64,000 nt of DNA, taken from contig SVGA01000003.1 of the NCBI GenBank assembly GCA_015056575.1, positions 142,173 through 206,172 of the forward strand, in the 5' to 3' direction. Shown piece by piece: positions 26,649-35,607 of the stretch. The notes beneath the pieces were generated by a model, which saw only the letters and a program-made list of their open reading frames with translations, was not told the origin of the DNA and searched no databases. This stretch comes from Butyrivibrio sp. (GTDB taxonomy: Bacteria > Bacillota > Clostridia > Lachnospirales > Lachnospiraceae). The position numbers and the translations under genes are program-made. Position 1 is the stretch's first letter, and each line of letters begins with the position of its first letter.

Positions 26649-27536
26649 TCACTCTATGTTTTGTATCTGTTCTCGAACCTTCTCTATATCGGTCTTAAGA
26701 GCGATACCTCTGTCGGAGATCTTAAGATCTGTTGACTTGGAAAGGATCGTGTTGGCTTCCCTGTTCATCTCCTGTGCCAAAAAATCCAGCTTCCTTCCGA
26801 TTCCGTCCTTATCATCTCCCGAAGACAGAGTATCCTTTGTGGCAAGGATATGGCTTCTTAGCCTTGTGATCTCTTCATCAACACAGATCTTATCCGCATA
26901 GATGGTAACTTCCATGGCAAGCCTGTTCTCGTCAACCTGCTTGTCTTCCAGAAGATCTGAGATCTTCTCTCTGAGCTTTTGCTTATATTCCTGAATGATC
27001 TCAGGAGATCTCTCCTCAATATACCCGACGTTCTCAAGCATTCCCTCGAGCTTGGCTGTGAGATCCGCTGTGAGGAACTCGCCTTCCTTTGCTCTTGATT
27101 CCTGGAACTGCTTGCCGGCTTCGTTTATGGCGCGCCTTATCCCGCTCCATACCTCTTCCTCATCCAGTTCCTCTTCTTCCATGGTAAAAACCTCGGGAAA
27201 TCTGGAAAGTACCGATATCCTTACGTCATTGTCCAGACCAAAATCATCGGCCATCTCTTTGAGATAGCCATAATACTCAGCTGCAATTGCTTTATTATAT
27301 TTTACCCGGGACTCTGATTCCGAAAAATCCTCATAACTGATGAATACATCTACCTTGCCGCGCTTCATATAGCCTTTCAGTTCCGAACGGATCGCTGATT
27401 CAAAGGCATTGAATTTCTTGGGCATTTTGATATTGATATCCAGATAGCGGTTATTTACAGACTTAAGTTCAACAATATACTTGCGCTGACCTTCCGTGAC
27501 TTCGCTTCTGCCAAAACCAGTCATACTGCAGACCAT
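26649..27536 (-). CDS. yicC: YicC family endoribonuclease
   Basis: 295 residues, starting MVCSMTGFGR, the hallmark of the family, with VELKSVNNRYLDINIKMPK soon after and the conserved C-terminal DUF1732 region KLDFLAQEMNREANTILSKS near 260. YicC-type proteins were recently shown in E. coli and Bacillus to cleave RNA and to influence small-RNA decay. The gene lies upstream of gmk and rpoZ, the standard arrangement. Its own leader follows a large palindromic element. Confidence 0.93.
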   Translation of the reverse strand: MVCSMTGFGRSEVTEGQRKYIVELKSVNNRYLDINIKMPKKFNAFESAIRSELKGYMKRGKVDVFISYEDFSESESRVKYNKAIAAEYYGYLKEMADDFGLDNDVRISVLSRFPEVFTMEEEELDEEEVWSGIRRAINEAGKQFQESRAKEGEFLTADLTAKLEGMLENVGYIEERSPEIIQEYKQKLREKISDLLEDKQVDENRLAMEVTIYADKICVDEEITRLRSHILATKDTLSSGDDKDGIGRKLDFLAQEMNREANTILSKSTDLKISDRGIALKTDIEKVREQIQNIE

Positions 27537-27641
27537 TATTAAGTTTCCCCCTTGCTTTGGGCTAAATTTTTACACAAGTTATTATAATATAACGCAATTT
27601 CAAGGTCAATGTCAACGAAAAAGGGTGGTCGTAAACGAAAA

Positions 27642-27787
27642 GGGAGTCGGAAAAAGTATACCCATCTCCTTGGCCGCTTTCGCTCGATGATATCTGGCAG
27701 CGGTACTAAGCGACTAAAGAACAGTCGCTAAGTGCCGGCCGATATCAACGACCTGCGGAGGATGGGTACATCATTTTTCCGACTCCC
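27642..27787. repeat. Long nested palindromic element upstream of yicC
   Basis: The ends are a perfect 14-bp inverted repeat, GGGAGTCGGAAAAA (27642-27655) with TTTTTCCGACTCCC (27774-27787). Inside lie TACCCATC (27659-27666) with GATGGGTA (27761-27768), TGATATC (27688-27694) with GATATCA (27741-27747), and a tip stem of 10 of 11 bases around AAGCGACT / AGTCGCTA. The 311-bp gap between uxaB and yicC has no gene. It could be a small non-autonomous mobile element, a structured RNA, or a complex two-way terminator. Confidence 0.7.
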
Positions 27788-27847
27788 ATTAACGTTTCCT
27801 GAGCCTGTTATTTCTTACTAATAAGCGTTTTCGGAGCCTTCTATATC

Positions 27848-29347
27848 TTATAAGCAGCTGGCGTAGGCTTTCTCGGCGCCTTCTGTTCTGATAAGCTTAA
27901 GGTCTTCTGTCACCTTGTTTGTAAGACCGTCGATCTTGTTAAGATCCTGATCCCACATCTTCTCATTACCAAGTACTGCCTTCACAAGGTCTTCCTCTGA
28001 GTCGTTTCTGTGATCGTAGAAGAACTCAAGAGCCCAGCGGTCATCGCTTACAGTGTAGGTGTTGCCGGCAGGTCTTTTGCAAACAAGTCCCTTGTCGTTA
28101 AGCTCCTGAACATCGTTTGAATAGAAGGCGATGTAGGCAGCCAGAGACATTGTAAGGCAAACGGGAAGCTTGCCGTTCTTGTCGATGTACTGAAGGAATG
28201 AAGGCATGTTCCTTGCCTTCCACTTACTGGTGGAGTTAAGTGAAATACTCATGAGCTCGTGGTTTACGAAGGGGTTGTTGAAACGGTCCTTCACAGCAGC
28301 TGCGAACTGATTGAGGTCGTTCTCGTCAAGGTGATCTGTAAGTGTAGGAATAACCTCCTCTGAGAGCATCTTGTTCATGAAACCGGAGATATTCTCATTC
28401 TGCATGCAGTCTCTAACGATATCCTGACCTGCAAGATAAGCACCAAGTACAAAGCCTGTGTGAGCTCCGTTGAGGATCCTTACCTTGCGGTGCTTGTAAG
28501 GCATAACGTCGGGAACAACGTGAACGTTAACTCCTGCCTTTTTAAAGGGAAGCCTGTCCTCAAGTCCTTCAGGGCCCTCGATGATCCAAACGCCGAAGAT
28601 CTCTCCCACATCGATAAGCTCGTCGTGATAGCCGTTCTCCTCTTCAAGCCTCTCAACTTCCTTGGGATCGCGGATACGTCCTGGAACAATTCTGTCTACC
28701 AGGGTTGAGCAAAAGATATTGTCGTTGTTAACGAAGGTCTTAAAGTCCTCTTCCAGTCCCCACTGGTCGATATACCGGTTAACGCACTTTAAAAGCTCTT
28801 TGCCGTTGTTGTCGATAAGTTCGCAGGAAAGAACAACAACTCCCTTCTTACCGGCCTTAAAGCGTCTGTAGAGCACCTGTGTGAGCTTGCCGGGGAAGCT
28901 TGCTGCTGGCTGATCCTCGAATTTGCAGGAAGGATCATAGGCAATTCCTGCCTCTGTTGTATTTGAAGCAATTATATCAAGATCGTCGCTTTCTGCGATC
29001 TCCATGATCTTATCAAGGTCTTCCTTATCATAGGGGTTGAGACAACAGTCGCAGGCTGAGATGACTCTTTTGGCATCTACCTTCTGTCCGTTCTCACTTC
29101 CTCTAAGATACAGGGTGTAGAGACCCTCCTGCTTGTTGACAAGCTCGGTAAGTCCCTGAGAGATGGGCTGAACAAGAGCAACCTTGCCGTTAAAGCCAGC
29201 CTTCTCATTGCTGATATCAAAGAAATAATCCACAAAGGCTCTCATGAAGTTACCTTCCCCAAACTGCAGGACCTTCACAGGGGCATCCTTGAGGACATAG
29301 CCCTTATAGCCTGATTTTTCCAATACATCATAGTTTAAAAGTTCCAT
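27848..29347 (-). CDS. uxaB: Tagaturonate reductase (altronate oxidoreductase)
   Basis: 499 residues. The N-terminal Rossmann part has VLQFGEGNFMRAFVDYFFD, and the mannitol dehydrogenase-like C-terminal part has KVRILNGAHTGFVLGAYLAG (catalytic-lysine region) and NPFVNHELMSISLNSTSKWKAR over two segments. UxaB reduces D-tagaturonate to D-altronate with NADH in galacturonate catabolism, so the cell probably uses pectin. No other hexuronate gene is next to it. It has a strong CAGGAGG site. Two LacI-type palindromes flank its promoter. Confidence 0.93.
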   Translation of the reverse strand: MELLNYDVLEKSGYKGYVLKDAPVKVLQFGEGNFMRAFVDYFFDISNEKAGFNGKVALVQPISQGLTELVNKQEGLYTLYLRGSENGQKVDAKRVISACDCCLNPYDKEDLDKIMEIAESDDLDIIASNTTEAGIAYDPSCKFEDQPAASFPGKLTQVLYRRFKAGKKGVVVLSCELIDNNGKELLKCVNRYIDQWGLEEDFKTFVNNDNIFCSTLVDRIVPGRIRDPKEVERLEEENGYHDELIDVGEIFGVWIIEGPEGLEDRLPFKKAGVNVHVVPDVMPYKHRKVRILNGAHTGFVLGAYLAGQDIVRDCMQNENISGFMNKMLSEEVIPTLTDHLDENDLNQFAAAVKDRFNNPFVNHELMSISLNSTSKWKARNMPSFLQYIDKNGKLPVCLTMSLAAYIAFYSNDVQELNDKGLVCKRPAGNTYTVSDDRWALEFFYDHRNDSEEDLVKAVLGNEKMWDQDLNKIDGLTNKVTEDLKLIRTEGAEKAYASCL

Positions 29348-29366
29348 TACCGTTCCTCCTGATTAC

Positions 29367-29440
29367 TGTAACCGCTTACAATCATTTTCTGTGTAAAATC
29401 TCCACACATATATTTATATCACTAAATGTAAGCGTTTACA
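29367..29440 (-). promoter_or_regulatory. uxaB promoter with two LacI/CcpA-type operators
   Basis: TGTAACCGCTTACA (29367-29380) and TGTAAGCGTTTACA (29427-29440) both fit the cre-like pattern TGWAANCGNTNWCA and are almost perfect palindromes, centred 60 bp apart. On the minus strand TTGTAA (-35, overlapping the distal operator), a 17-bp spacer and TATAAA form a promoter between them. Carbon catabolite control by CcpA or a specific LacI-family uronate repressor with looping is possible. Confidence 0.75.
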
Positions 29441-29463
29441 ATATCCAATTTCATTTTGAAGAT

Positions 29464-29494
29464 AAAAAAAGCCGCCTTCGTCTCCGAAAGCGGC
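29464..29494 (-). terminator. Rho-independent terminator of trpS
   Basis: A 10-bp stem (GCCGCCTTCG 29471-29480 / CGAAAGCGGC 29485-29494, one wobble pair in the RNA) with a 4-nt loop is followed on the minus strand by seven U residues. It lies 17 bp after the trpS stop. Confidence 0.93.
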
Positions 29495-29511
29495 ATAAAT
29501 ACTGAAGTTTA

Positions 29512-30519
29512 TCAAAGCTGATAGAATCCGACCTTTTTGTAAACTTTTCTAAGTGTCTTGTTGGCGATGTAAGATGCTCTTTCAGCGCCCTCTCTATACA
29601 CATTCTCAAGATAAGCCTTGTCGGCGATAAGACGCTTAGCCTCTTCTCTTATGGGATTCAAGGTCTCAAGAACAGCCTCTCCGACAGCAGGCTTGAACAC
29701 GCCGTAGCCCTGTCCCGCAAACTCTTTCTCGATCTCCTCATAGGTCTTGCCGGTGATGGTTGAGTAGATGTTCATAAGGTTGGCAACGCCGGGCTTGTTC
29801 TCCTTGTCGAAGCGAACGCAATTCTCGGTATCGGAGTCGGTCACTGCCCTCTTGAACTTCTTCATGACAACATCGGGCTCATCCATAAGGAATACGCATC
29901 CGTTGGGCTCTGACTTACTCATCTTGGCCCCGGGAGTTGTAAGACCGTAGATCCTTGCCCCGGTCTTGGCAATGTAGGGCTCAGGGATACGGAACACATC
30001 GCCGTAGATGTTATTGAAACGCTCAGCGATATTCCTTGTAAGCTCAACGTGCTGCTTCTGATCCTCGCCTACAGGAACGTAATGAGGCTGATACAGAAGG
30101 ATATCCGCAGCCATAAGTGAAGGATAGGTAAACAGTCCTGCATTGATGTTGTCCTTGTGCTTCTCGGACTTATCCTTGAACTGAGTCATACGGGACAGCT
30201 CACCGAACATTGTATAGCAGTCAAGAACCCATCCAAGCTGTGCGTGGGCAGGAACATGAGACTGAAGGAAAAGAGTATTCTTCTCCGGATCAAGTCCGCA
30301 GGCAATATAAAGGGCCAGCATCTCAAGGGAACGCCTTCTGAGCTCCTTGGGATCCTGTCTTACGGTAATGGTGTGAAGATCCGCCATGAAATAGTAGCAT
30401 TCAAATTCATTGACCCTGTCTGCCCAGTTCTTGATGGCTCCAAGGTAATTCCCCAAATGTAAATCTCCGCTCGGCTGGATACCGGAGAGCATTATCTTTT
30501 TTTCGTTTGATGAATCCAT
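29512..30519 (-). CDS. trpS: Tryptophan-tRNA ligase
   Basis: 335 residues: class I aminoacyl-tRNA synthetase. HIGH-type motif GDLHLGNYLGA, KMSKS motif GAKMSKSEPNG, and the Trp-binding GEDQKQHVELTR. The start follows CGGAGG. A sigma-A promoter lies 30-58 bp upstream. I found no T-box leader, which many Firmicute trpS genes have. It is transcribed divergently from rqcH and ends in its own terminator, so it is monocistronic. Confidence 0.98.
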   Translation of the reverse strand: MDSSNEKKIMLSGIQPSGDLHLGNYLGAIKNWADRVNEFECYYFMADLHTITVRQDPKELRRRSLEMLALYIACGLDPEKNTLFLQSHVPAHAQLGWVLDCYTMFGELSRMTQFKDKSEKHKDNINAGLFTYPSLMAADILLYQPHYVPVGEDQKQHVELTRNIAERFNNIYGDVFRIPEPYIAKTGARIYGLTTPGAKMSKSEPNGCVFLMDEPDVVMKKFKRAVTDSDTENCVRFDKENKPGVANLMNIYSTITGKTYEEIEKEFAGQGYGVFKPAVGEAVLETLNPIREEAKRLIADKAYLENVYREGAERASYIANKTLRKVYKKVGFYQL

Positions 30520-30548
30520 TGTAAATTCCTCCGTTCATATATCTCATA

Positions 30549-30577
30549 ACTATAGCAGTAAAGCGGGATTTTCACAA
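30549..30577 (-). promoter_or_regulatory. trpS promoter
   Basis: The minus strand reads TTGTGA (30577-30572), a 17-bp spacer, then TATAGT (30554-30549). The predicted transcript leader is only about 25 nt, too short for a T-box riboswitch. Confidence 0.7.
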
Positions 30578-30617
30578 GTAAATTGTGGTATAAATAAAGA
30601 CATTCCTGTGGATTCTG

Positions 30618-30626
30618 TGATAGAAT
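30618..30626 (+). promoter_or_regulatory. Extended -10 of the rqcH promoter
   Basis: TGATAGAAT matches an extended -10 (TGn followed by TAGAAT), giving a leader of about 30 nt before the rqcH ATG at 30662 with its AAAGGA ribosome site. The -35 region (near GACATT) is weak. Confidence 0.5.
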
Positions 30627-30661
30627 TATTCATGCTAATTACAAAGAAAAGGATCTGAATT

Positions 30662-32464
30662 ATGGCATTTGACGGAATTACAATAGCAAATCTTACCAGG
30701 GACTTCAGCGACCGCCTTACAGGTGGCCGCATTTACAAAATAGCCCAGACAGAGAGCGATGAGCTCTTCATAACCGTGAAGCTCTCCTACGAGGCAGCTG
30801 AGGAGTTTGGCATGAAACAGGCCAAGCTGGTGCTGTCCTCCGACGCCTCTCTCCCTCTTGTCTACATCACTGATGACAGCAAGGCATCTCCCATGACTGC
30901 CCCTAACTTTTGCATGCTTCTTCGTAAGCACCTGCAGAACGGCCGCATCATCTCCATAACTCAGCCCGGGGGCCTTGAGAGGATAATCCGCTTTGAGATC
31001 GAGCACCTGAATGAAATGGGAGATCTTTGCCACAAGATCCTCCTCATCGAGATCATGGGCAAGTACAGCAATATAATCTTCACCGATGAAGAAGATGTGA
31101 TAATCGACAGCATCAAGCACATCCCCGCTTCCGTGAGTTCAGTAAGGGAAGTGCTTCCCGGAAGGACCTACTTTATTCCAAGCCAGGACAAAGCCAATCC
31201 CCTTTCCACCACTGCCGATGAGTTTTCATCACTGGTTCTTTCCAAGGGAATGCCTCTATTCAAGGCCATATACTCAAGCTATACCGGTCTTTCCCCGATA
31301 ATCGCTCAGGAGATGTGTTACAGAGCCGGCGTGGATGCGGACAAATCGGCCATTGCTCTTGATACCTCGGAATCCATCGCAGCCTACAGGGCCTTTGATG
31401 AGGTGATCAACTGTGTAAGGACAGGGACCTTCTCTCCCGCCATCTACTACGACGGGGACACTCCAAAAGAGTATTCCTCCATTCCTCTTACCATTTACGG
31501 TTACAGTGAGGATGTGGATCAGGACGATCCATCCGCTCCCTTTCTTCCCTGCGCCGATATTTCCACGCTTATCCAGCAGTACTACGCAGAGAAGAACGTT
31601 GTAACAAGGATCAGACAGAAGTCTGTAGACCTTAGGAAGATCGTCCAGACCGCCCTTGAGCGAAATGCCCGCAAATATGACCTTCAGCTCAAGCAGATGA
31701 AGGACTGCGAGAAGAAGGATAAATACAGGGTCTACGGTGAGCTTCTCAACACCTACGGCTACAGCGCCGGGGAGGGTGACAGATCCATCACCGTCAATGA
31801 CTACAACACGGGAAAAGACATAACGATCCCCCTGGACCCTACTCTCACCCCCAACCAGAACGCCAAGAAGTACTTCGATAGATACACCAAGCTTAAGAGA
31901 ACCCAGGAAGCTCTCGAGGAGCAGTTAAAAGAGTCATCGGAGGCCATCCAGCAGCTTGAATCCATCGCTACCGCCCTGGACATTGCTCAAAAAGAAGAAG
32001 ACCTTGCTCAGATCAGAAAAGAGCTCTCTGACAGCGGCTACATCAAGTCAAAGCCACAGAACAAAAAAGGTCAGAAGGAAAAGATAACCAGCAGACCCTT
32101 CCACTATCTTAGCAGCGACGGTTTCGACATCTACGTAGGCAAGAACAACATCCAGAACGATGAGCTTACCTTCAAGGTTGCCAACGGCGGAGACTGGTGG
32201 TTCCATGCCAAGAAGATTCCGGGCTCCCACGTAGTTCTTATTACAGGAGGCAAGGAAGTTCCCGACAGGGCTTATGAAGAGGCCGCAGCCCTTGCTGCTT
32301 TCTATTCCAAAGGCAAGCTTCAGGAGAAGGTCGAGATCGATTATCTAAAGCGCAAGGATGTCAAGAAACCAAACGGCTCAAAACCCGGATTTGTGGTCTA
32401 TTACACCAACTACTCCATGACCATTGCTCCGGACATCTCGTCTTTAAAGCTCATAAGCGACTGA
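30662..32464 (+). CDS. rqcH: NFACT family ribosome quality control protein RqcH (Rqc2/FbpA homolog)
   Basis: 600 residues. NFACT-N domain (MAFDGITIANLTRDF, GGRIYKIAQTESDEL, APNFCMLLRKHLQNGRI), a middle helix-hairpin-helix region, a long coiled coil (about 300-460), and NFACT-R (FDIYVGKNNIQNDELTF, then WWFHAKKIPGSHVVL, about 475-520). In Bacillus RqcH binds stalled 50S subunits and adds C-terminal alanine tails for degradation; older annotations call it a fibronectin-binding protein. It stands alone between divergent trpS and a convergent surface-protein gene. Confidence 0.95.
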   Translation: MAFDGITIANLTRDFSDRLTGGRIYKIAQTESDELFITVKLSYEAAEEFGMKQAKLVLSSDASLPLVYITDDSKASPMTAPNFCMLLRKHLQNGRIISITQPGGLERIIRFEIEHLNEMGDLCHKILLIEIMGKYSNIIFTDEEDVIIDSIKHIPASVSSVREVLPGRTYFIPSQDKANPLSTTADEFSSLVLSKGMPLFKAIYSSYTGLSPIIAQEMCYRAGVDADKSAIALDTSESIAAYRAFDEVINCVRTGTFSPAIYYDGDTPKEYSSIPLTIYGYSEDVDQDDPSAPFLPCADISTLIQQYYAEKNVVTRIRQKSVDLRKIVQTALERNARKYDLQLKQMKDCEKKDKYRVYGELLNTYGYSAGEGDRSITVNDYNTGKDITIPLDPTLTPNQNAKKYFDRYTKLKRTQEALEEQLKESSEAIQQLESIATALDIAQKEEDLAQIRKELSDSGYIKSKPQNKKGQKEKITSRPFHYLSSDGFDIYVGKNNIQNDELTFKVANGGDWWFHAKKIPGSHVVLITGGKEVPDRAYEEAAALAAFYSKGKLQEKVEIDYLKRKDVKKPNGSKPGFVVYYTNYSMTIAPDISSLKLISD

Positions 32465-32489
32465 CATTTATATATATATTTACTGATGC

Positions 32490-32525
32490 GAGAAGGGACG
32501 GATCAAGATCGATCCGTCCCTTCTC
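32490..32525. terminator. Two-way terminator between rqcH and the coiled-coil surface protein
   Basis: A perfect 15-bp stem, GAGAAGGGACGGATC at 32490-32504 and GATCCGTCCCTTCTC at 32511-32525, closes a 6-nt loop between convergent genes. U tracts are short on both sides, but the stem is long and stable. Confidence 0.85.
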
Positions 32526-32553
32526 TATATTTAAGTGTTTGATTATTGGTAAA

Positions 32554-35310
32554 TTACTTGTTATTGGAATTGTCTGCGTTAACCTTTGCCTTGTTGTTCC
32601 TTCTTCTTACATACTCCTCAACGGATACTCCGGCGATAGCTGCAAGGATGATGAGGATCCACCAAGGGAAGCCCTTCTGCTGCTCAATGGGGGCAGCTGA
32701 CTTAGCTGTATCCTCATCTACGATTGTAGTTGTGTTTACAGGTTTCTCATTCTCTTCTACAACCTTGTCTGTATCCTGAGCAATTGCTTCGGTATTGCCT
32801 TCTGCCTGGAAAGCATTGTCTGTAGGAACAGTCTCTGTTTCCTTTGTAACCTTAGCTGAAGAAGATCTTCTTGCAGTTGTTCTTGTTGCTCCAAGAACCT
32901 CTGCGTCTGCAGCTGCAGAATTATCAGCGTCAGTATTGATAACTACAGGAGTTACATTTGTTGTGTTATCATCTGATGTATCGTTTGAATCTGTTGACTC
33001 ATCATTGTATGAGGGTCTTACTGCCTTCTTGGAAGCAAGTATCTTAGCCTGCTCTGCTGCGGCCTTAGCCCTCTGCGCCTCTGCACTTGCAAGGTTCTTA
33101 GCTGTCTCAGCCTCTGAAAGAGCTGTCTTTGCTGCTTCAAGTTTCTCTCTTGCGTTCTCAAGTGCTGTTCTTCCAACCTTGGTCTGTGAAACAGAAAGTC
33201 TGTCGAGTACTGCCTGGGCATCTGCTACTGCCTGAACTGCGGCATTGTAATTGGCCAGTGCTGTCGCCTCGTTGGCAGCTGCTGTTGCTGCAGCTGATGC
33301 TGCATCACTTGCTCTTTTAGCAGCCTGTGCGGCAGAAACCTTATCAAAGGTAGCTGAATATGCTGCAAACTCGGCCTCATCAACCTCAGTCAGTGAAAGT
33401 CTTGCGTCCTTAAGTGAAAGGAGATAAGTCTTATTGTCTGTGTTTGATGTAAATGTGATATGAGTCTCTTTTCCATTCTCCCATTTCCAGTTCCAGTTTG
33501 TGTACTTGTGCTCAAGATTCCACTCAACGAACTTATCGCCGTTCAGCCAATGACCGATCTGGCTCCAGAAGCCACCTGATGTAACATTCTCGTATGTATC
33601 AACATCGTCTGAAATCTCTTTGTAAAGCCCCTGTTCCTTCTCCATCTCTGCAAGGAGCTGCAGGAACATAGCCTGGTCGTTTTTATCAAGATATGTTACT
33701 TGTGTATTCTCATCGCTGTAGATATATTTCTCAATAAAGGACTGCTGGGTCTGGGCATTTGAAAGAGCTGTCTTAGCCTCAGCTTCCCTTCTTATAGCCT
33801 CTGTAACCTGTCTCTGTGCCTCAGACTTTGCACTATTAGCTGCCTCTACCTTGCCGGATGCTGCTTCAAGTGCCTTCTGTGCCTCAGATTTCTGAGACTG
33901 AAGCTGTCCTAAGGTTGTTTCAAGAGATGACTTTTCTCCTGTTGCTGTGGTTATGGTCGCATCAGCTGCTTGAACCTTGGCTTTAGCAGCATCTATCTCT
34001 TCCTGAGTGTAGTTAATAATATTGGGATACCAATGAAGAACATCCCAAAGATAATACCAACGATATTTCTCATCTCCGGCTTTAGCCTGAGAAGCAGCAA
34101 GATTATCACTCTTTACCTTCCGGGCATCGCTGATAGTCTTCTCAAGCGTGCCGATCTGGCTATTCAAACCGCCAATCTGGCTGCTAAGAGAACTTATCTC
34201 TGATGTCTTATTTGTAACAATAGCGCCCTGCTCTTCAAGGATTGCATCCTGAACCAGATCAACTGCAGCCTTATTCTCATTGGCTGTTTTAACTCCATTC
34301 TCAGCAACCACAAGGTCTGCGTTCTTAGCCTCTACGTCAGCTGCAAGAGATTTGCGGTCAAGCTCCTTTACCTTCTCAAGGTTTTCTATTGTTATATTGG
34401 CAGCTTCTGCTGCATCAGCAGCTGCTGTCTCTGCCTCAGCCTTCTTCTGAGCTGCAACTGCGCTCATGGTAGCTGCTGTAGTTTCAAGATTCTCTGTATA
34501 TGTGGCATTAGCATTATCAAGTGCTGTCTTAGAAGTAGCAAGAGCTTCCTGTGCTGCTGTCAAAGCTTCCTGTGCTGCAGCGATCTTTGCGGCAATATCG
34601 GCATCTGCTAAATCTGCCTGAGCTACAAGAGCATCATACTCTGCCTGCGCATCTGTAACCTGCTGTGCTGCATCGTCATAAGCTGTCTGAGCCGCATCTG
34701 CCTGAGCCTGAGCCTTATCTGCAGCTTCCTGAGCCTTCTTGGCTTCAGCGGTAGCTGTATCTCTGTACTGGGCCTTCTGAACCTTCTCAAGAGAAGCCTG
34801 GGCATCATCCTCATCAAGATCTGCCTGTGTTCCGGCTGCCTGTGCAGCACTCTTCTCAGTATCAATATCAGTATCAATCTGTGCAGCAGCTGTAGCAATT
34901 GCTGCCTCTGTGTTCTCTACTGTTGATGCAATTGCCTGATTATTTGCAGCTACTGTACTCTGTGCGTTTTCAATAGCAGTATCAACAGAATCATTGAGGT
35001 CGTTGTTATTTGTATCAGCCCCAACAACGGTATCTGTAGCATTACTAAGTTCATTGGCTGCATCAAGAGCTTCCTGAGCTGCATTATTAGCGGCTACTGC
35101 AGCATCTGCTGCATCACATGCTGCCTGGTCTGCTACTTCTGCAACTTCTACAGCAGTTTTTACTTCATCTGAACTCACAATCAGTTCCTTTGAAGCATTT
35201 GCTCTCTCCTCAGTTGCAACAGCATCATCAGCAAATGCAACTACAGGCTGGAGTGCCATGGTGGCACTGATTCCGATTGCGATAGCTCTGATAACATTCT
35301 TGTTCTTCAT
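32554..35310 (-). CDS. Large secreted coiled-coil surface protein with C-terminal membrane anchor
   Basis: 918 residues. Signal peptide (MKNKNVIRAIAIGISATMAL...AFA, about 1-27) and a very Ala-rich coiled coil (about 30-800, heptads of A/E/Q/K). This is broken by two islands rich in Trp and Tyr: one around 425-445 (KYRWYYLWDVLHWYPN) and one around 580-620 (GGFWSQIGHWLNGDKF, then NWNWKWENG). A Thr/Asn/Asp-rich linker with an EVLGATR motif precedes a C-terminal membrane helix (FPWWILIILAAIAGV) and a basic tail. There is no LPxTG. It is probably a stalk-like adhesin. Homology beyond coiled-coil composition is not recognised. Confidence 0.85.
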   Translation of the reverse strand: MKNKNVIRAIAIGISATMALQPVVAFADDAVATEERANASKELIVSSDEVKTAVEVAEVADQAACDAADAAVAANNAAQEALDAANELSNATDTVVGADTNNNDLNDSVDTAIENAQSTVAANNQAIASTVENTEAAIATAAAQIDTDIDTEKSAAQAAGTQADLDEDDAQASLEKVQKAQYRDTATAEAKKAQEAADKAQAQADAAQTAYDDAAQQVTDAQAEYDALVAQADLADADIAAKIAAAQEALTAAQEALATSKTALDNANATYTENLETTAATMSAVAAQKKAEAETAAADAAEAANITIENLEKVKELDRKSLAADVEAKNADLVVAENGVKTANENKAAVDLVQDAILEEQGAIVTNKTSEISSLSSQIGGLNSQIGTLEKTISDARKVKSDNLAASQAKAGDEKYRWYYLWDVLHWYPNIINYTQEEIDAAKAKVQAADATITTATGEKSSLETTLGQLQSQKSEAQKALEAASGKVEAANSAKSEAQRQVTEAIRREAEAKTALSNAQTQQSFIEKYIYSDENTQVTYLDKNDQAMFLQLLAEMEKEQGLYKEISDDVDTYENVTSGGFWSQIGHWLNGDKFVEWNLEHKYTNWNWKWENGKETHITFTSNTDNKTYLLSLKDARLSLTEVDEAEFAAYSATFDKVSAAQAAKRASDAASAAATAAANEATALANYNAAVQAVADAQAVLDRLSVSQTKVGRTALENAREKLEAAKTALSEAETAKNLASAEAQRAKAAAEQAKILASKKAVRPSYNDESTDSNDTSDDNTTNVTPVVINTDADNSAAADAEVLGATRTTARRSSSAKVTKETETVPTDNAFQAEGNTEAIAQDTDKVVEENEKPVNTTTIVDEDTAKSAAPIEQQKGFPWWILIILAAIAGVSVEEYVRRRNNKAKVNADNSNNK

Positions 35311-35370
35311 AATAATTTACCTTTTCCTTTTCAAAATAATCAAACACACTTTTTTGTTTTCCGAACAATC

Positions 35371-35409
35371 AGAATAGTATCACAGAGGCTATCATATCAA
35401 TAATCATAT
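35371..35409 (-). promoter_or_regulatory. Promoter of the coiled-coil surface protein with 12-bp-spaced direct repeats
   Basis: On the minus strand TTGATA (35400-35395), an 18-bp spacer and TATTCT (35376-35371) form a promoter. ATATGAT occurs twice on that strand, at 35409-35403 and 35397-35391, 12 bp apart, overlapping the -35. The same arrangement precedes the neighbouring adhesin gene (41309-41344). Confidence 0.6.
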
Positions 35410-35527
35410 TTTGGATTATTTTTGCATATTTATATTATTTTTTTGATATTCGTATGATTTCATGTATTTATATACGCCGCTAATATATTTGGCCGCTAAA
35501 TGCACCTGCACCCTTGCTGTTTACAAA

Positions 35528-35556
35528 AGCGCCGATGCCCTTGCGGGCACCGGCGC
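35528..35556 (-). terminator. Terminator of the InlB-repeat adhesin gene
   Basis: AGCGCCG pairs with CGGCGCT, and after one mismatch TGCCC pairs with GGGCA around a TTGC loop. On the minus strand four U residues follow. It lies about 50 bp downstream of the stop at 35608. The remaining 35311-35607 gap otherwise holds only the promoter of the next gene. Confidence 0.85.
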
Positions 35557-35607
35557 TGCTGTATCTACCAGTTATTTAATTATGTCGTTGTGGTGTATAA
35601 ATAATAA

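Noticed and set aside
30520..30661. T-box riboswitch before trpS
   Set aside because: The predicted promoter leaves a leader of only about 25 nt, and no T-box core sequence or terminator is found.
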